Position numbers and translations under genes: made by a program. The notes under the pieces are model-generated. The model saw only the letters and a program-made list of their open reading frames with translations, searched no databases and was not told where the DNA came from. Below, one piece after another: positions 46,401 to 56,973 of a stretch of DNA of 64,000 nt (position 1 is the first letter of the stretch; each line of letters starts with the position of its first letter). Origin of the DNA: Marinomonas sargassi (lineage in GTDB: Bacteria; Pseudomonadota; Gammaproteobacteria; Pseudomonadales; Marinomonadaceae); assembly GCF_025716875.1 (NCBI RefSeq), contig NZ_JAOVZB010000003.1, forward strand, positions 370,147 to 434,146, given 5' to 3'.

Positions 46401-49400
46401 AATAGTTACAGTATCCTCAACGGAGTCTTCTCCATCATGATCAACTATTGGAGCTGTATAAGTGTAATTTTCACCATCATATGTGATGGTGCCACCTAAT
46501 GCAGTTTCAACTTCTGTTTCACCTTCTGGGAAGGTAAATCCATCAGGAAGGTCAGTAAATACAACTGAACCACCTTCAATCGCAGTAACTGTAGCAATGG
46601 TAGTTGCCAAGTTAACCGTATGATCTGATGTCGCCTTGCTTTCAACTGTATTACCTGAACTATCTGTAGAGGTTACAACAGCATCAAAAGTAGATACCGC
46701 TGCAAGATCCTCACCCGAAACATCGACAGACCAGTTACCATCTGAATCAACCGTAGTGGTGTACGTTGTGCCATTTATTTCCAGCGTTACAACATCACCC
46801 TCTGAAATATCGCCACCAGAAGCCGTACCACTCACTTCAATGTCAGTGTAAAGTTCCTCTGCACTTAGGATATCGTCTTCAGTGATAGTATTAATTGACA
46901 CCGTGCCTTCATCTGCAGAGAGGTCAATAGTGTGAGAAGAAGTCGCTGTAGAGCTAACTGCAACACCTACTGCATTTGTAGAAGTCACAATTGCGTCAAA
47001 CGATGTGCCTGCTGCTAGGTCACTACCATCAATATCAACTTCCCAACTACCATCATCCTGAACAGTTGTCGTGTAAGTCGTCGCGTTAATGACAATAGTG
47101 ACAGTATCACCTGCAGAAATATCACCACCAGATGCAGTACCATCAATAGTTACCGTACCCGCTGCTTCATCAGCATTAAGGATATCGTCTTCAGTAACAG
47201 AGCCGATAGTCACTGTGCCAGATGTTGCTGACAAATCAACAGTATGAGTTGAAGTACCAGTACTCTCGACAGTGTTACCAGCCGCATCACTAGACGAGAC
47301 AACTACATCAAATTCTGTGTCATTCGTAAGATCATCACCTGATACATCAACAGACCAGTTACCATCACCATCAACCATAGTTGAGTAGTCTTCACCGTTA
47401 ATAGTCATGGTAACGATATCGCCTTCTGCAATATCTCCACCTTCCGCAGTACCCGTTACTGTAATTGTCTCTTCAACAGATTCGCTAGCAGTAATAACGC
47501 CGTCACCAGTGATATCATCGATGGTAACAGTACCTTCATCAGCGACTGTGTCTTTTTCAATGGTATTCGTCTGGGAACCTGTATTACCGTAAACATCAGT
47601 GATATTTACTGTTACTGATAAAGTGCCATCAGCCAAATCAGACACATCTAAGTCTGTTTCAAAATAAACATAGCCGCCATCATCAGACTCCGTTACTTCA
47701 CCAGTGAAAGTAATACTCTCACCCTCACTATCAGTAACAGTAATTGAAGTAACTTCACCGCCAGTTTCAAACCAACCACCAACGGTTAAATGACCAGCCT
47801 CATCGAAGTTAACAACATTGTCACCATTGCCATCGTCAACAAATGTATCTATATCTGCATAAGTATCGACTTGATAAGCTTCTGTTGTTGATGCGCTAAA
47901 CTCATTGCCAGCATCATCTGTCCCTGTAACGGTAACAACTACTTCTGGCGGAGTAGAAGTACTAGCCGCAAGGTCAGAACCTAACACATCAACAGTGTAA
48001 GTATATTGGCCATCATCATTCGTTTCATTTGAAACAGTCGCAGTTCCAACAACATTACCATCAACATATACCGTAATAGTGTCACCTGCCGTTGCATCAT
48101 TAAATACATGACCGCTCAAGGTTACATAGACACCTTCTGCAGATTCCTCAGAACTAATTGTGTAATCTGATGTAATTCCGTATACGTCAACACCACCGAC
48201 AGCACTTGTATCGATGGAGTGAGAAGATGACCCTGTAGACTCAACAGTATTACCTGCTGCATCACTAGAAGTAACAACCGCATCAAAAAATGCATCTTCA
48301 GCTAAGTGAGCACCATCAACATCAACAGACCAGTTACCGTCACTATCAACAGTTGTTGAGTAATCAGTACCATCGATCTTCATTGTGACAACATCACCTT
48401 CAGATATATCACCACCTATCGCTGTACCAGATACAGTGATTGTCTCTCCCGCCTCTGTAGCATTGATAATGTCATCTTCAGTAATACTATCAACGGTGAC
48501 AGTGCCTGCTTCTGCTGCAAGGTCTGCTTCCGCTGCTGTCGCACTTACTTCTTCTGAGGTGTTACCTGCCGCATCCGACAAGGTCGCTGTCACTGCATCT
48601 TCTGGAGACACTTCAACCTCAACACCGTTCTCGATTTGCTCAGCTGTCAAGGTAACAGTTACCTCATCACCATCCGCAACAGTGTAAGTCAACGTGTCAC
48701 CAACTTCTGACCCTGCTACCGAGATCGTTGCTGTGACTGTGCCATCTTCACCCACTTCTTCAGCATTGTAGATGCTGTCATCACCAGTGCTTTCGAAGCT
48801 GATTGATGGGGTACCAATTTCTTCATCAGAACCTGCTGCTGTTGCCGTAGCTTCATCTGATGTGTTACCTGCTGCATCCGACAAGGTCGCTGTCACTGTG
48901 TCTTCTGGAGACACTTCAACATCAACACCGTTCGTAATCTGGTCCGCTGTCAAGGTAACTGTTACTTCGTCACCATCCGCAACAGTGTAAGTTAACGTAT
49001 CGCCAATTTCTGAACCTGTTACTGAGATCGTCGCTGTAACTGTGCCATTTTCACCAACCTCTTCTGCATTGTAGATGCTGTCATCGCCAGTGCTTTCGAA
49101 GCTGATTGATGGTGTTGCAATAGAAGTATCAACAACCGCGCTTGCCGTACCTTCTTCTGAAGTATTACCTGCAGCATCAGTAATAGTAGCTGTCACTGTG
49201 ACCGTCTCACCATCTGCAACAGCTTCAACCGTCGTATCAACAGAACCCGCTTCAATATCAGCATCTGTTAACTCGATCTCTGTGCCATTCACTGTCAATG
49301 TATCGCCAGCCACTGCACCTGTATCCGCAAGAGAGATGGTTACATTAACCGCACCGTCTGCTTCCGATACACTGATCAAACCATCACTATTAGCGTCTTC

Positions 49401-52400
49401 AGTGATAGTAACACTCGGTGCATTAGCTGCTGTTATATCAACTGTGTGTGTTGAAATAACAGTACTATTAACTGTATTACCAACTGCATCTTCTGACTGT
49501 ACAACCACTTCAAACTCTGTATCTTCGGCTAGATCAGCACCGGATACAGAAATGTTCCAGTTACCACTAGATTTCACTTCGGTTGTATATGTAGTTCCAT
49601 TAATTTCAAGAGTAATTGTATCGCCTTCTGCTATATCTCCGCCGTAAGCACGACCAAATATAGTAACGTTACCCCCGCTCTCATTTGCATTAATAACATC
49701 ATCAGAGGTAATACTATTCACCTTAACGGTACCTGCATCTGCCGTTGTATCAACAACCGCACTTGCTGTACCTTCTTCTGAAGTATTACCTGCGGCATCG
49801 GTGATCGTCGCTGTCACTGTGACCGTCTCACCATCTGCAACCGCTTCAACCGTCGTATCAACAGAACCCGCTTCGATATCAGCATCTGTTAACTCGATCT
49901 CTGTGCCATTCACTGTCAACGTATCGCCAGCCACTGCACCAGTATCTGCAAGAGAGATAGTTACGTCGACATCACCATCAGACTCTACATCGTTGATGAA
50001 GCCATCACTGTTCACATCTTCTGTAATTGTGACACTCGGTGCACTAGTAGCAGTAGTGTCAGAACCCGCTGCTGTCTCACTCACTTCGTCTGAAGTGTTG
50101 CCTGCTGCATCCGACAAGGTCGCTGTCACTATGTCTTCTGGAGACACTTCAACCTCAACACCGTTCTCGATTTGCTCAGCTGTCAAGGTAACAGTTACCT
50201 CATCACCATCCGCAATAGTGTAAGTTAACGTATCGCCAACTTCTGAACCTGCTACTGAGATCGTCGCTGTGACTGTGCCATCTTCACCAACTTCATCTGC
50301 ATTGTAGATGCTGTCATCGCCAGTGCTTTCAAAGCTAATCAATGGTGTGCCGATTTCAACATCAGAACCTGCTGCTGTCTCACTCGCTTCATCTGATGTG
50401 TTGCCTGCTGCATCCGACAAGGTTGCTGTGACAGTGTCTTCTGGAGACACTTCAACCTCAACACCATTATCAATATCATCTTGATCCAGAGTTACTGTGA
50501 TTTCTTCTCCACCTGCTACGGTATAAGTCAAAGTATCACCAATAGCTGAACCTGATACCGAGATTGTCGCTGTGACAGAACCATCATCACCTACTTCTTC
50601 AGAATTGTAGATATTGTCATCACCTGTACTTTCGAAGCGGATTGATGGTGTACCAATAACATTATCTTGGACAGTCACCGCAACTTCTGCTGAACTGCTT
50701 TCTTCGCCATCGCTGATCGTGTAGCTGATCGTCGCTTCGCCGTTGAAGTTCGCTGCTGGTGTGAACTCAAGCTTGCCGTCAACAATCGCTACCGTACCTT
50801 GCTCTGCAGGAACCGTCGCTTCTGTGATCGTCAATGTATCGCCATCAACGTCTGTGTCGTTATCCAACACATCAATCGTGATCACGCCACCGTCTTCTGT
50901 GCCTGTCGCTGTGTCGTCTGTGGCAACTGGGCCATCGTTAACCGCATCAACAGTCACCGCAACTTCTGCTGAACTGCTTTCTTCGCCATCGCTGATCGTG
51001 TAGCTGATCGTCGCTTCGCCGTTGAAGTTCGCTGCTGGTGTGAACTCAAGCTTGCCGTCAACAATCGCTACCGTACCTTGCTCTGCAGGAACCGTCGCTT
51101 CTGTGATCGTCAATGTATCGCCATCAACGTCTGTGTCGTTATCCAACACATCAATCGTGATCACGCCACCGTCTTCTGTGCCTGTCGCTGTGTCGTCTGT
51201 GGCAACTGGGCCATCGTTCGTGCCTGTCACTGTAATCGTAAGAGTCGTTGTCGCTGTCGCACCTTGGTCATCTGTAACCGTCACTGGTACTTCGATGACT
51301 TGTTCTTCGCCCGCTTCTAAGCTGTCGTAAGACGACGCATCGAACTCATAAGTACCGTCTTCATTCAGCGTCAAGCCTGTCACTTCTGAGTCTGTACTGA
51401 ACTCCAAGCTCGCACCCTCTGCAAGATCAACATCTGAAGCACTGATCGTGCCTACCACTGTTGCGTCTTCTGTCACAGAAGCCGTTTCGGCTACCGCTGT
51501 CGGTGCAACATTATGAGTTGATACCGTAGTTGCCGTGAATGGATTAGCCGAATCGTCCGTCCCTGAAACACTCACTTCAAATGAAGAATCTGCCGCAAGG
51601 TCACTACCTGCAACTTCTACACTCCAAGATTTATTCGCTAATACTACTGCAGTGTAAACAACACCATTAATTGTCATAGATACTGTGTCACCAGCGGAAG
51701 CATCAAAGCCGACTCGACCAGATACAGTGACAGTTCCTTCACTTTCTTCTGCACTTAACACATCATCTGAAGTGATGCTATTCACAGTGATCGTTGCCCT
51801 TGAAACCAAATCAACAAGATAAGTTTCTGACGTATCTGCTTCACCTTGTTGACCTATGGAGTTAGTTACAACTGCGTCTACTGTAATTTCATTTACGGAA
51901 GCTAGGTCAGATCCATCAACATCTATAGACCAAGCTCCATCACTACTAACAGTGGTTGTATAAGTAACACCATTAACAACTAAGGTAAGGTCACCAGACT
52001 CAAAATCATCACCTGTAACATTACCTGTAACTGTAATCGTCCCACTTGCTTCCTCTGCATTTATAATTGCATCTTCAGCAATAGGATCCACATCAACAAA
52101 AACAAGAAGGTCAGAGTCATCTAAGGCATGTTCAGAGGCTCCGGTTGTTTCAACACTATTTCCAGCTTCATCACTCGAACTAACCACAGCATCAAAATCA
52201 AGGTCCGCAGCCAAATCAGAGCCCGCGACATCAACAGACCATGTTCCATCTGCATTAACCGTCGCGGTGTAAGTCTCCTCATTGATTTCTAGTGTAACCG
52301 TATCACCTTCAGATATGTCGCCACCTGTGGCCGTGCCTGTTACCGTAATCGTAGATTCCGCCTCTTCGGCAGAAATTACGTCATCACCAGTAATAGTATC

Positions 52401-55025
52401 AACAACGACAACACCTTCTTCTGCGACTAAATCAATACTGTAAGAAACTTCTGATGAAGCCTGGCCCTGCTCACCATCTGAGTTATATGCAACTACCTCA
52501 CCTGTAATAACATTATCACCATCTGCTTCTAAGTCTGACACAGACACTGTAATACTATACTCACCATCCTCTGATGTATTTGCCGTATAAGTCTCGCCAT
52601 TAATAGTCAAAACAACCACAGAAAGAACAAACGCATCACCGGTAACCGTACCCGTTACGACCACCTCACCAGCTTCATACTCTTCAGCATTTATAATGCC
52701 ATCAGTTGCAATTGGGTCGATTTCAAGTTCTACATCTATTGTAGACTCACCATCATTATCAAAGATACGTAACGAACCTTGAGCATCACCGAGAACGGCA
52801 TTACCAGTTACATTTGATAAAGTAACAAATGCCATCTCCATATCTTCGACTTCTAGGTCATCAGTGATAGGAATTAAAATAGTTGCTGTTGTTTCACCTG
52901 CAGCGAAGGTAACCGTCCCTTCATAGTCCGAGTAGTCTTCACCCGCTGTAGCACCGATATCAATAGTAGAATAATCAACGGTAACTTCTGTATCTGATGC
53001 TGGTTCAAGAGTCACCGTGAATTCAGCATATTCCTGCCCTTCTACGGCATAAACATAATCAATGGAAATGACGGGGTCCGTTGTCTCTTCTATATCATTA
53101 TCTTCGATTGCAAAAGAAAGAGATTCGTCGTAGAAGTTGTCACCTGTAATGACAGCATCAAAGTACTCAGTACCTTCCACTTCTACATCATCAAAAATAG
53201 GTATACGCACTTCAATTGACGTACTACCAGCAGGGAGCTCCATAGCAAATGTTGGCCAAGCAACACCATCCGTTATGGTTACAGAATCTAGGCTAATAGA
53301 AATCCATGTTTCACCACCATCTGTCGAGTACTCAATAGGCATAGAGTAATCATCAGCATACTCGGCGATTTGTTTGCCAAGTTCAGCACTTAAAGCCTCG
53401 CTAGTAAATGTAATTTTAAGCGTTTGATCTTCATCGAATGACAAAGTACTACTAATGGTAAATTGATTATAACCATCACCTTCCGAGACAGATTCAACAT
53501 CTGTTGATAAGTGAGCTTTGTTAGTATCAAGTGTTGCTGAAGTTGCTTCGACCGAAGCAGTCCAGTCACTAACTCGATAATCGATACTCAAATTTTCAAG
53601 GTCGTATTGATCGATACCATCGTTAAGCTGGATTGTATAAGTGTCATCACCGTTATTTACTAATGTTCCTATATCTTCAAAAGCACTAGACAAGCTTACA
53701 TTGTCAACTACAAAACCGTCGTCACTGACCTGTTGCGCAACAGCCCCAACTAGAAGATCACTCGTAGAGAATGTGATCTCACTAAGGTCATCACTGTAAA
53801 CATATTCAATATTTCCACCGGCAACATCTATAGTATCTACGGTTCTTTCATCAAACTCCTCGGGAGCCCTATCTCCTGCCAACTCAGTAATAACTTCTGT
53901 AACGTGCTCCATTGCCTGTGTTTCAAATGTATTTACACCAGAGCCATCTTCTTGCTCGCTTTCAGCTGTAAACACAATATCTAAAACAGCTAACGCATCA
54001 GAAACATCATCTTTACCAGCGGAGCTTAGATCTAACGAATAATCAGCAAACGCTTCTCTAGTTTCTTCAGAGATCGTAATAACATCATCTAATGAATCCA
54101 TATTAACTATGTCATTAGTATTTAAAACACCGTCGGTACTGTCGCTATCCTCCAAGCCCTCTGCAATGGCAAGAATAAAGATAGCCATATTCTCTACATA
54201 GTCATCATTCGTATCAGACAGGTCGACACCAGCAATGTCCTGTAAGAACAGATAATCCCCATCAATGACAGATGAAGAAAATTCAGCAATAATCACACCA
54301 CCAACAGAAAAAGTAATGGTATCTCCGTCTTGGTAAAGAAAAGAGCCGTCCTCTCCTTGGTCACCAGTCAAACCCGTTAATCCACTTGAGGTCGTGTATG
54401 TAATACCGTTGACTAATCCATCTGCAAACTGAGCAACATAGGTGTCCAGTGCAGAACTAGAGGAACTAGAGGAACTAGAGGAAACACTAAACGAGGCAGT
54501 TCTAAAAGACGACTTATCGGAACTAGAGAAGCCATTATCAGTATCGTAACCAAACTTCGCAAAACCTCCCTCGGTATGACTACCAAAGTCAACGCTTGAC
54601 TCACCGCCATCACGCTCAATAGAGACATCATTACGATTTAGCTGTTCAGAACCGTCTTCACCAGCTGCTGGTGCTTCTTGAATTTGAGTAGGGTCAAGAC
54701 CTGCTAAAATAGCTTCTTGCAACGCCTCCGCTTCAGCAGAAGAGTCTGCCACTAATTCTTCGTTGCCTCCTAGGTTGTACACTTCTTCTGTTAATTCGAC
54801 TAGGGAGTCCTCACCAATAACGATAACTTCTGAACCACCGTCGCCGAAGCTAATGGTAACGCTTGTGCCTTGCGACGTATTAATGGTTTCACCAAAGTAA
54901 ACAAGACTCCCGAGTGTTATCTCTCGAACCTGACCATCGATAGATTCGATAGTTGCTGAACCTGTCATTTCGGTTACAACACCAATTGAATCGCCTAACG
55001 TTGCAAATGAAGAATTGTCGCTCAT
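43473..55025 (-). CDS. Giant LapA-type RTX adhesin, type I secreted
   Basis: About 3850 residues. ATG 55025 (MSDNSSFATLGDS) is chosen because AGGAG lies 8 bases before it. Residues 1-130 are a LapA-like retention module (GSATIESIDGQVREITLGS, DPTQIQEAPAAG) with a PAAG motif at 119-122 where LapG-type proteases cut. Next come a Ser tract, Calx-beta-like domains (about 53.5-52.8 kb), many Ig-like domains of about 100 residues (52.7-46.6 kb), two identical cadherin-like domains (51.2-50.7 kb), VCBS-like and RTX repeats, a final RTX block (GGDGSDLLEGGSGQDYLEGG), and a type I secretion C-terminus ending YNDTEYTINVDG. The protein is very acidic, as expected for Ca2+ binding. Secretion, LapD and LapG genes are not in the window. 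Confidence 0.92.
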   Translation of the reverse strand: MSDNSSFATLGDSIGVVTEMTGSATIESIDGQVREITLGSLVYFGETINTSQGTSVTISFGDGGSEVIVIGEDSLVELTEEVYNLGGNEELVADSSAEAEALQEAILAGLDPTQIQEAPAAGEDGSEQLNRNDVSIERDGGESSVDFGSHTEGGFAKFGYDTDNGFSSSDKSSFRTASFSVSSSSSSSSSSALDTYVAQFADGLVNGITYTTSSGLTGLTGDQGEDGSFLYQDGDTITFSVGGVIIAEFSSSVIDGDYLFLQDIAGVDLSDTNDDYVENMAIFILAIAEGLEDSDSTDGVLNTNDIVNMDSLDDVITISEETREAFADYSLDLSSAGKDDVSDALAVLDIVFTAESEQEDGSGVNTFETQAMEHVTEVITELAGDRAPEEFDERTVDTIDVAGGNIEYVYSDDLSEITFSTSDLLVGAVAQQVSDDGFVVDNVSLSSAFEDIGTLVNNGDDTYTIQLNDGIDQYDLENLSIDYRVSDWTASVEATSATLDTNKAHLSTDVESVSEGDGYNQFTISSTLSFDEDQTLKITFTSEALSAELGKQIAEYADDYSMPIEYSTDGGETWISISLDSVTITDGVAWPTFAMELPAGSTSIEVRIPIFDDVEVEGTEYFDAVITGDNFYDESLSFAIEDNDIEETTDPVISIDYVYAVEGQEYAEFTVTLEPASDTEVTVDYSTIDIGATAGEDYSDYEGTVTFAAGETTATILIPITDDLEVEDMEMAFVTLSNVTGNAVLGDAQGSLRIFDNDGESTIDVELEIDPIATDGIINAEEYEAGEVVVTGTVTGDAFVLSVVVLTINGETYTANTSEDGEYSITVSVSDLEADGDNVITGEVVAYNSDGEQGQASSEVSYSIDLVAEEGVVVVDTITGDDVISAEEAESTITVTGTATGGDISEGDTVTLEINEETYTATVNADGTWSVDVAGSDLAADLDFDAVVSSSDEAGNSVETTGASEHALDDSDLLVFVDVDPIAEDAIINAEEASGTITVTGNVTGDDFESGDLTLVVNGVTYTTTVSSDGAWSIDVDGSDLASVNEITVDAVVTNSIGQQGEADTSETYLVDLVSRATITVNSITSDDVLSAEESEGTVTVSGRVGFDASAGDTVSMTINGVVYTAVVLANKSWSVEVAGSDLAADSSFEVSVSGTDDSANPFTATTVSTHNVAPTAVAETASVTEDATVVGTISASDVDLAEGASLEFSTDSEVTGLTLNEDGTYEFDASSYDSLEAGEEQVIEVPVTVTDDQGATATTTLTITVTGTNDGPVATDDTATGTEDGGVITIDVLDNDTDVDGDTLTITEATVPAEQGTVAIVDGKLEFTPAANFNGEATISYTISDGEESSSAEVAVTVDAVNDGPVATDDTATGTEDGGVITIDVLDNDTDVDGDTLTITEATVPAEQGTVAIVDGKLEFTPAANFNGEATISYTISDGEESSSAEVAVTVQDNVIGTPSIRFESTGDDNIYNSEEVGDDGSVTATISVSGSAIGDTLTYTVAGGEEITVTLDQDDIDNGVEVEVSPEDTVTATLSDAAGNTSDEASETAAGSDVEIGTPLISFESTGDDSIYNADEVGEDGTVTATISVAGSEVGDTLTYTIADGDEVTVTLTAEQIENGVEVEVSPEDIVTATLSDAAGNTSDEVSETAAGSDTTATSAPSVTITEDVNSDGFINDVESDGDVDVTISLADTGAVAGDTLTVNGTEIELTDADIEAGSVDTTVEAVADGETVTVTATITDAAGNTSEEGTASAVVDTTADAGTVKVNSITSDDVINANESGGNVTIFGRAYGGDIAEGDTITLEINGTTYTTEVKSSGNWNISVSGADLAEDTEFEVVVQSEDAVGNTVNSTVISTHTVDITAANAPSVTITEDANSDGLISVSEADGAVNVTISLADTGAVAGDTLTVNGTEIELTDADIEAGSVDTTVEAVADGETVTVTATITDAAGNTSEEGTASAVVDTSIATPSISFESTGDDSIYNAEEVGENGTVTATISVTGSEIGDTLTYTVADGDEVTVTLTADQITNGVDVEVSPEDTVTATLSDAAGNTSDEATATAAGSDEEIGTPSISFESTGDDSIYNAEEVGEDGTVTATISVAGSEVGDTLTYTVADGDEVTVTLTAEQIENGVEVEVSPEDAVTATLSDAAGNTSEEVSATAAEADLAAEAGTVTVDSITEDDIINATEAGETITVSGTAIGGDISEGDVVTMKIDGTDYSTTVDSDGNWSVDVDGAHLAEDAFFDAVVTSSDAAGNTVESTGSSSHSIDTSAVGGVDVYGITSDYTISSEESAEGVYVTLSGHVFNDATAGDTITVYVDGNVVGTATVSNETNDDGQYTYTVDVLGSDLAASTSTPPEVVVTVTGTDDAGNEFSASTTEAYQVDTYADIDTFVDDGNGDNVVNFDEAGHLTVGGWFETGGEVTSITVTDSEGESITFTGEVTESDDGGYVYFETDLDVSDLADGTLSVTVNITDVYGNTGSQTNTIEKDTVADEGTVTIDDITGDGVITASESVEETITVTGTAEGGDIAEGDIVTMTINGEDYSTMVDGDGNWSVDVSGDDLTNDTEFDVVVSSSDAAGNTVESTGTSTHTVDLSATSGTVTIGSVTEDDILNADEAAGTVTIDGTASGGDISAGDTVTIVINATTYTTTVQDDGSWEVDIDGSDLAAGTSFDAIVTSTNAVGVAVSSTATSSHTIDLSADEGTVSINTITEDDILSAEELYTDIEVSGTASGGDISEGDVVTLEINGTTYTTTVDSDGNWSVDVSGEDLAAVSTFDAVVTSTDSSGNTVESKATSDHTVNLATTIATVTAIEGGSVVFTDLPDGFTFPEGETEVETALGGTITYDGENYTYTAPIVDHDGEDSVEDTVTITLDDGRTYSFTVDLEDSAPVAVDDEASITVSEETFTVSNVDVNWTSYTDGTSVTTFDGTSDLGGLDNDDSEDQIRWGSAAGDEGLQSGYGFIDNDDDLNGEFELNEDIVLGTFTHYNYPVYSGGAITGASMEVTYYITDASGESQPVTLTVNFTHDETANVSGDDEASRDIVTVESTYVTFEWEGDIYTLQVVGFTDSSDPDSDVVSTIYTYEDAATSYDLVVRIVEGDGYTLPEVTGNVLDDNGLGADELSEDGDVTVISVSADEASDSDDGTVGTSIEGDYGTLTINEDGSYTYQATASVSSIPEGAVDTFSYTIVDEDGSTSTAELSINVGTETYDTDEVVTVVSVTEADDAEVTISITDNGGSDTSDSGVEGEVYSASSSIDDETLDENDGFEDGNDTISVTGSGDDIKGSSSIETNGGDDTIIVADDVGHTATIDMGDGDDTLIIGDDTRSSAEIDMGEGNDTVTIGGDHTSSKSIETDEGDDTVTVAGSVSGEIHLGEGNDYLSIGGTLSDTINGSSGTDYLHLEGYDSSDYDSISDYISAFEYIMFNDGVIYDGDGEVVSDSAVESVFENGTAATSGYSYTITLSSDADSVVTLDNLPDGVTVVGADEDGGVYTVTTDENGDATVTLQSDTEISSDDLNAITASVPSDDTVTVTGTAEGGYIESGDVVTLEVNNTTYTTTLLSDGTWMVDIDESDLDADNEFDVTVTSYDNDDNVVETTTSYTYTPTADLAVNLEESVAEFEEYDYTADDADSYIQGTTNDDVLSGGEGADNIVGDSAQDELYGEEGDDWLEGNDGDDDLYGGDGSDLLEGGSGQDYLEGGDGNDFLFGESGDDTLLGGAGDDVLDGGTGQDTFTGGDGNDLFILEDDSDSLNTITDFNVDDDALDVSDLLSGEGLDADADADAITAYLNENLTINAEDDGSGTLSVKDSNGADKDVATFGSDSTLGDAGSSVTVIYNDTEYTINVDG
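50671..51218 (-). repeat. Perfect tandem duplication inside the giant adhesin
   Basis: Two 279-bp units (50671-50949 and 50950-51228) are identical over their first 269 bases. Each encodes a 93-residue cadherin-like domain (GPVATDDTATGTEDGGVITI). Synonymous sites are also identical, so the duplication is recent or kept by conversion. Confidence 0.9.
54454..54480 (-). repeat. Three 9-bp repeats encoding a Ser tract
   Basis: The unit gaactagag is repeated three times in frame, coding part of a ten-Ser stretch after the retention module. Changes by slippage would alter Ser number without shifting the frame. Confidence 0.75.
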
Positions 55026-55355
55026 GGTGAATCTCCTAGATTCTGAAAACGGAATATTTTTACGATATAGATAGAACTTACACAATGAAATCCAATCTAG
55101 CTATTGTACTTAGGTACAATCAAAGCAGTTATTTCAATTTTTTATCACTGACGCTTTTTAAAATGAGCGTTTATATAGGCTTATTCCCACTAGGCGTAAC
55201 ATTGCTATGCATTAACCAACTAACTATAATCCCTGCCCCATAAAGCAAGTTAAAGCCCATTCATAAATAAAGACTAACCGAGAAGGCTCAATATTCGACA
55301 AGCATGCTTCTCGACTGTGGGCACGTCTTTTACTCAACTTATCAGAAGGTAATAA
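55026..55355. promoter_or_regulatory. 330-base divergent region between adhesin and SulP genes
   Basis: It contains a perfect 7-bp inverted repeat (attgtac, 4-base spacer, gtacaat, 55103-55120) about 80 bases before the adhesin start, a possible operator. A second hairpin (cgagaag 55279-55285, cttctcg 55307-55313) lies in the SulP leader. No ORF is supported here. Confidence 0.45.
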
Positions 55356-56846
55356 ATGATAAACTCCATCAAGCAGGATTGGTTCTCCAATATAAAAGGC
55401 GATACCCTCGCTGGCACAGTGGTAGCCCTAGCGCTAATTCCTGAAGCAATCGCTTTTTCCATCATTGCGGGTGTAGACCCTAAAGTTGGCCTATACGCTT
55501 CATTTTGTATTGCGGTCGTTATTTCGTTTGTAGGTGGCCGCCCTGGAATGATTTCTGCAGCGACAGGTGCAATGTCTTTGCTAATGGTCACTTTAGTAAA
55601 AGACCATGGGCTTGAGTATCTACTTGCCGCCAGCCTGCTGACAGGTGTCATTCAGATATTTGCAGGCTATCTCAAGCTTGGTAGCCTAATGCGCTTCGTA
55701 TCTCATTCTGTTGTCACCGGGTTTGTGAATGCCTTAGCTATTCTCATTTTTATGGCACAACTTCCCGAATTAACTGATGTGACTTGGCATGTTTATGCTA
55801 TGACAGCTGCAGGACTAGGTATCATTTACCTATTCCCTCTTATTCCAGTAATAGGTAAAGCATTACCATCACCTCTCGTTTGTATTGTTGTTCTTACCCT
55901 AGTTGCCATCACGTACGGAATAGACATCCGCACAGTATCCGATATGGGAGAGCTGCCTGATACTTTACCTATCTTCCTATGGCCAGATGTTCCTCTAAAC
56001 TTAGAAACTCTAATGATCATCCTACCCTACTCAATCGCATTAGCCGCAGTGGGCTTATTAGAGTCAATGATGACAGCAACCATTGTTGACGAATATACTG
56101 ACACAGATAGTGATAAGAATCGTGAATGTAAAGGCCAAGGTATTGCCAATATCAGCTCAAGCTTACTAGGTGGTATGGCAGGCTGCGCAATGATTGGACA
56201 GTCTGTTATCAATGTTAAGTCTGGTGGTCGCGGCAGACTGTCCACTTTTATTGCAGGCTTCCTACTATTAATCATGGTGGTATTTTTAGATGACATAATT
56301 GGTCAAATACCAATGGCTGCATTAGTTGCCGTGATGATAATGGTCTCTATTGGAACTTTTTCTTGGGAGTCCATCACCAACCTCAAGAAGCACCCTCTAT
56401 CGACAAACATTGTGATGTTAGCAACCGTCTCTATTGTCGTAGCAACTCACAACCTAGCATTAGGTGTGTTTGTCGGCGTATTACTCGCATCACTATTTTT
56501 CGCACATAAGATTGGCCGCTTCATGGTGGTGAAAAACGATAAGCTAGAAAATAGCGAAGAGCGTATTTATAACGTTATTGGGCAGGTATTTTTTGCCTCC
56601 GCAGATCAATTTAAAGCGTCTTTCGACTTCAAAGAACCACTAAAAACTGTCACCATTGACTTATCTGACGCTCATTTCTGGGATATCACATCTGTATCAG
56701 CACTAGATAAAGTAGTTATTAAATTCCGCAAAGAAGGCGTTATTGTAAACGTTGTCGGTATGAACGAAGCCAGTGCAACAGTCGTTGATAAATTTGGCGT
56801 ACACAACGACCCAGCCGAAGTTGAAAAAGTAATGGGTGGACACTAA
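55356..56846 (+). CDS. SulP family anion transporter with STAS domain
   Basis: A 496-residue inner-membrane protein. It has about 12 membrane segments with the SulP opening [36 protein letters not shown], and a cytoplasmic STAS domain from about residue 400 ([20 protein letters not shown]). It may carry sulfate, bicarbonate or a dicarboxylate; bacterial SulPs differ and the substrate cannot be told. It stands alone, with its own terminator. Confidence 0.92.
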   Translation: MINSIKQDWFSNIKGDTLAGTVVALALIPEAIAFSIIAGVDPKVGLYASFCIAVVISFVGGRPGMISAATGAMSLLMVTLVKDHGLEYLLAASLLTGVIQIFAGYLKLGSLMRFVSHSVVTGFVNALAILIFMAQLPELTDVTWHVYAMTAAGLGIIYLFPLIPVIGKALPSPLVCIVVLTLVAITYGIDIRTVSDMGELPDTLPIFLWPDVPLNLETLMIILPYSIALAAVGLLESMMTATIVDEYTDTDSDKNRECKGQGIANISSSLLGGMAGCAMIGQSVINVKSGGRGRLSTFIAGFLLLIMVVFLDDIIGQIPMAALVAVMIMVSIGTFSWESITNLKKHPLSTNIVMLATVSIVVATHNLALGVFVGVLLASLFFAHKIGRFMVVKNDKLENSEERIYNVIGQVFFASADQFKASFDFKEPLKTVTIDLSDAHFWDITSVSALDKVVIKFRKEGVIVNVVGMNEASATVVDKFGVHNDPAEVEKVMGGH

Positions 56847-56870
56847 TCCTCATTAACGCATCCCTAACCA

Positions 56871-56901
56871 AACGATTAAGGCCTATAAAGCCTTAATCGT
56901 T
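56871..56901 (+). terminator. Terminator after the SulP gene
   Basis: A 12-bp perfect stem (aacgattaaggc / gccttaatcgtt, 7-base loop) is followed by ttcgctt, 25 bases after the stop. Confidence 0.8.
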
Positions 56902-56973
56902 TTCGCTTAACTCTTCCTCTTTTTTACCCATCATCCAACCTTATGTGACAACAAGATTAAATATTTGTTAAAT

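Noticed and set aside
49075..51330. Several plus-strand open frames of 80-190 codons opposite the first adhesin
   Set aside because: Same reason: low-complexity Ser/Val/Pro-rich shadows of repeated Ig-like domains.
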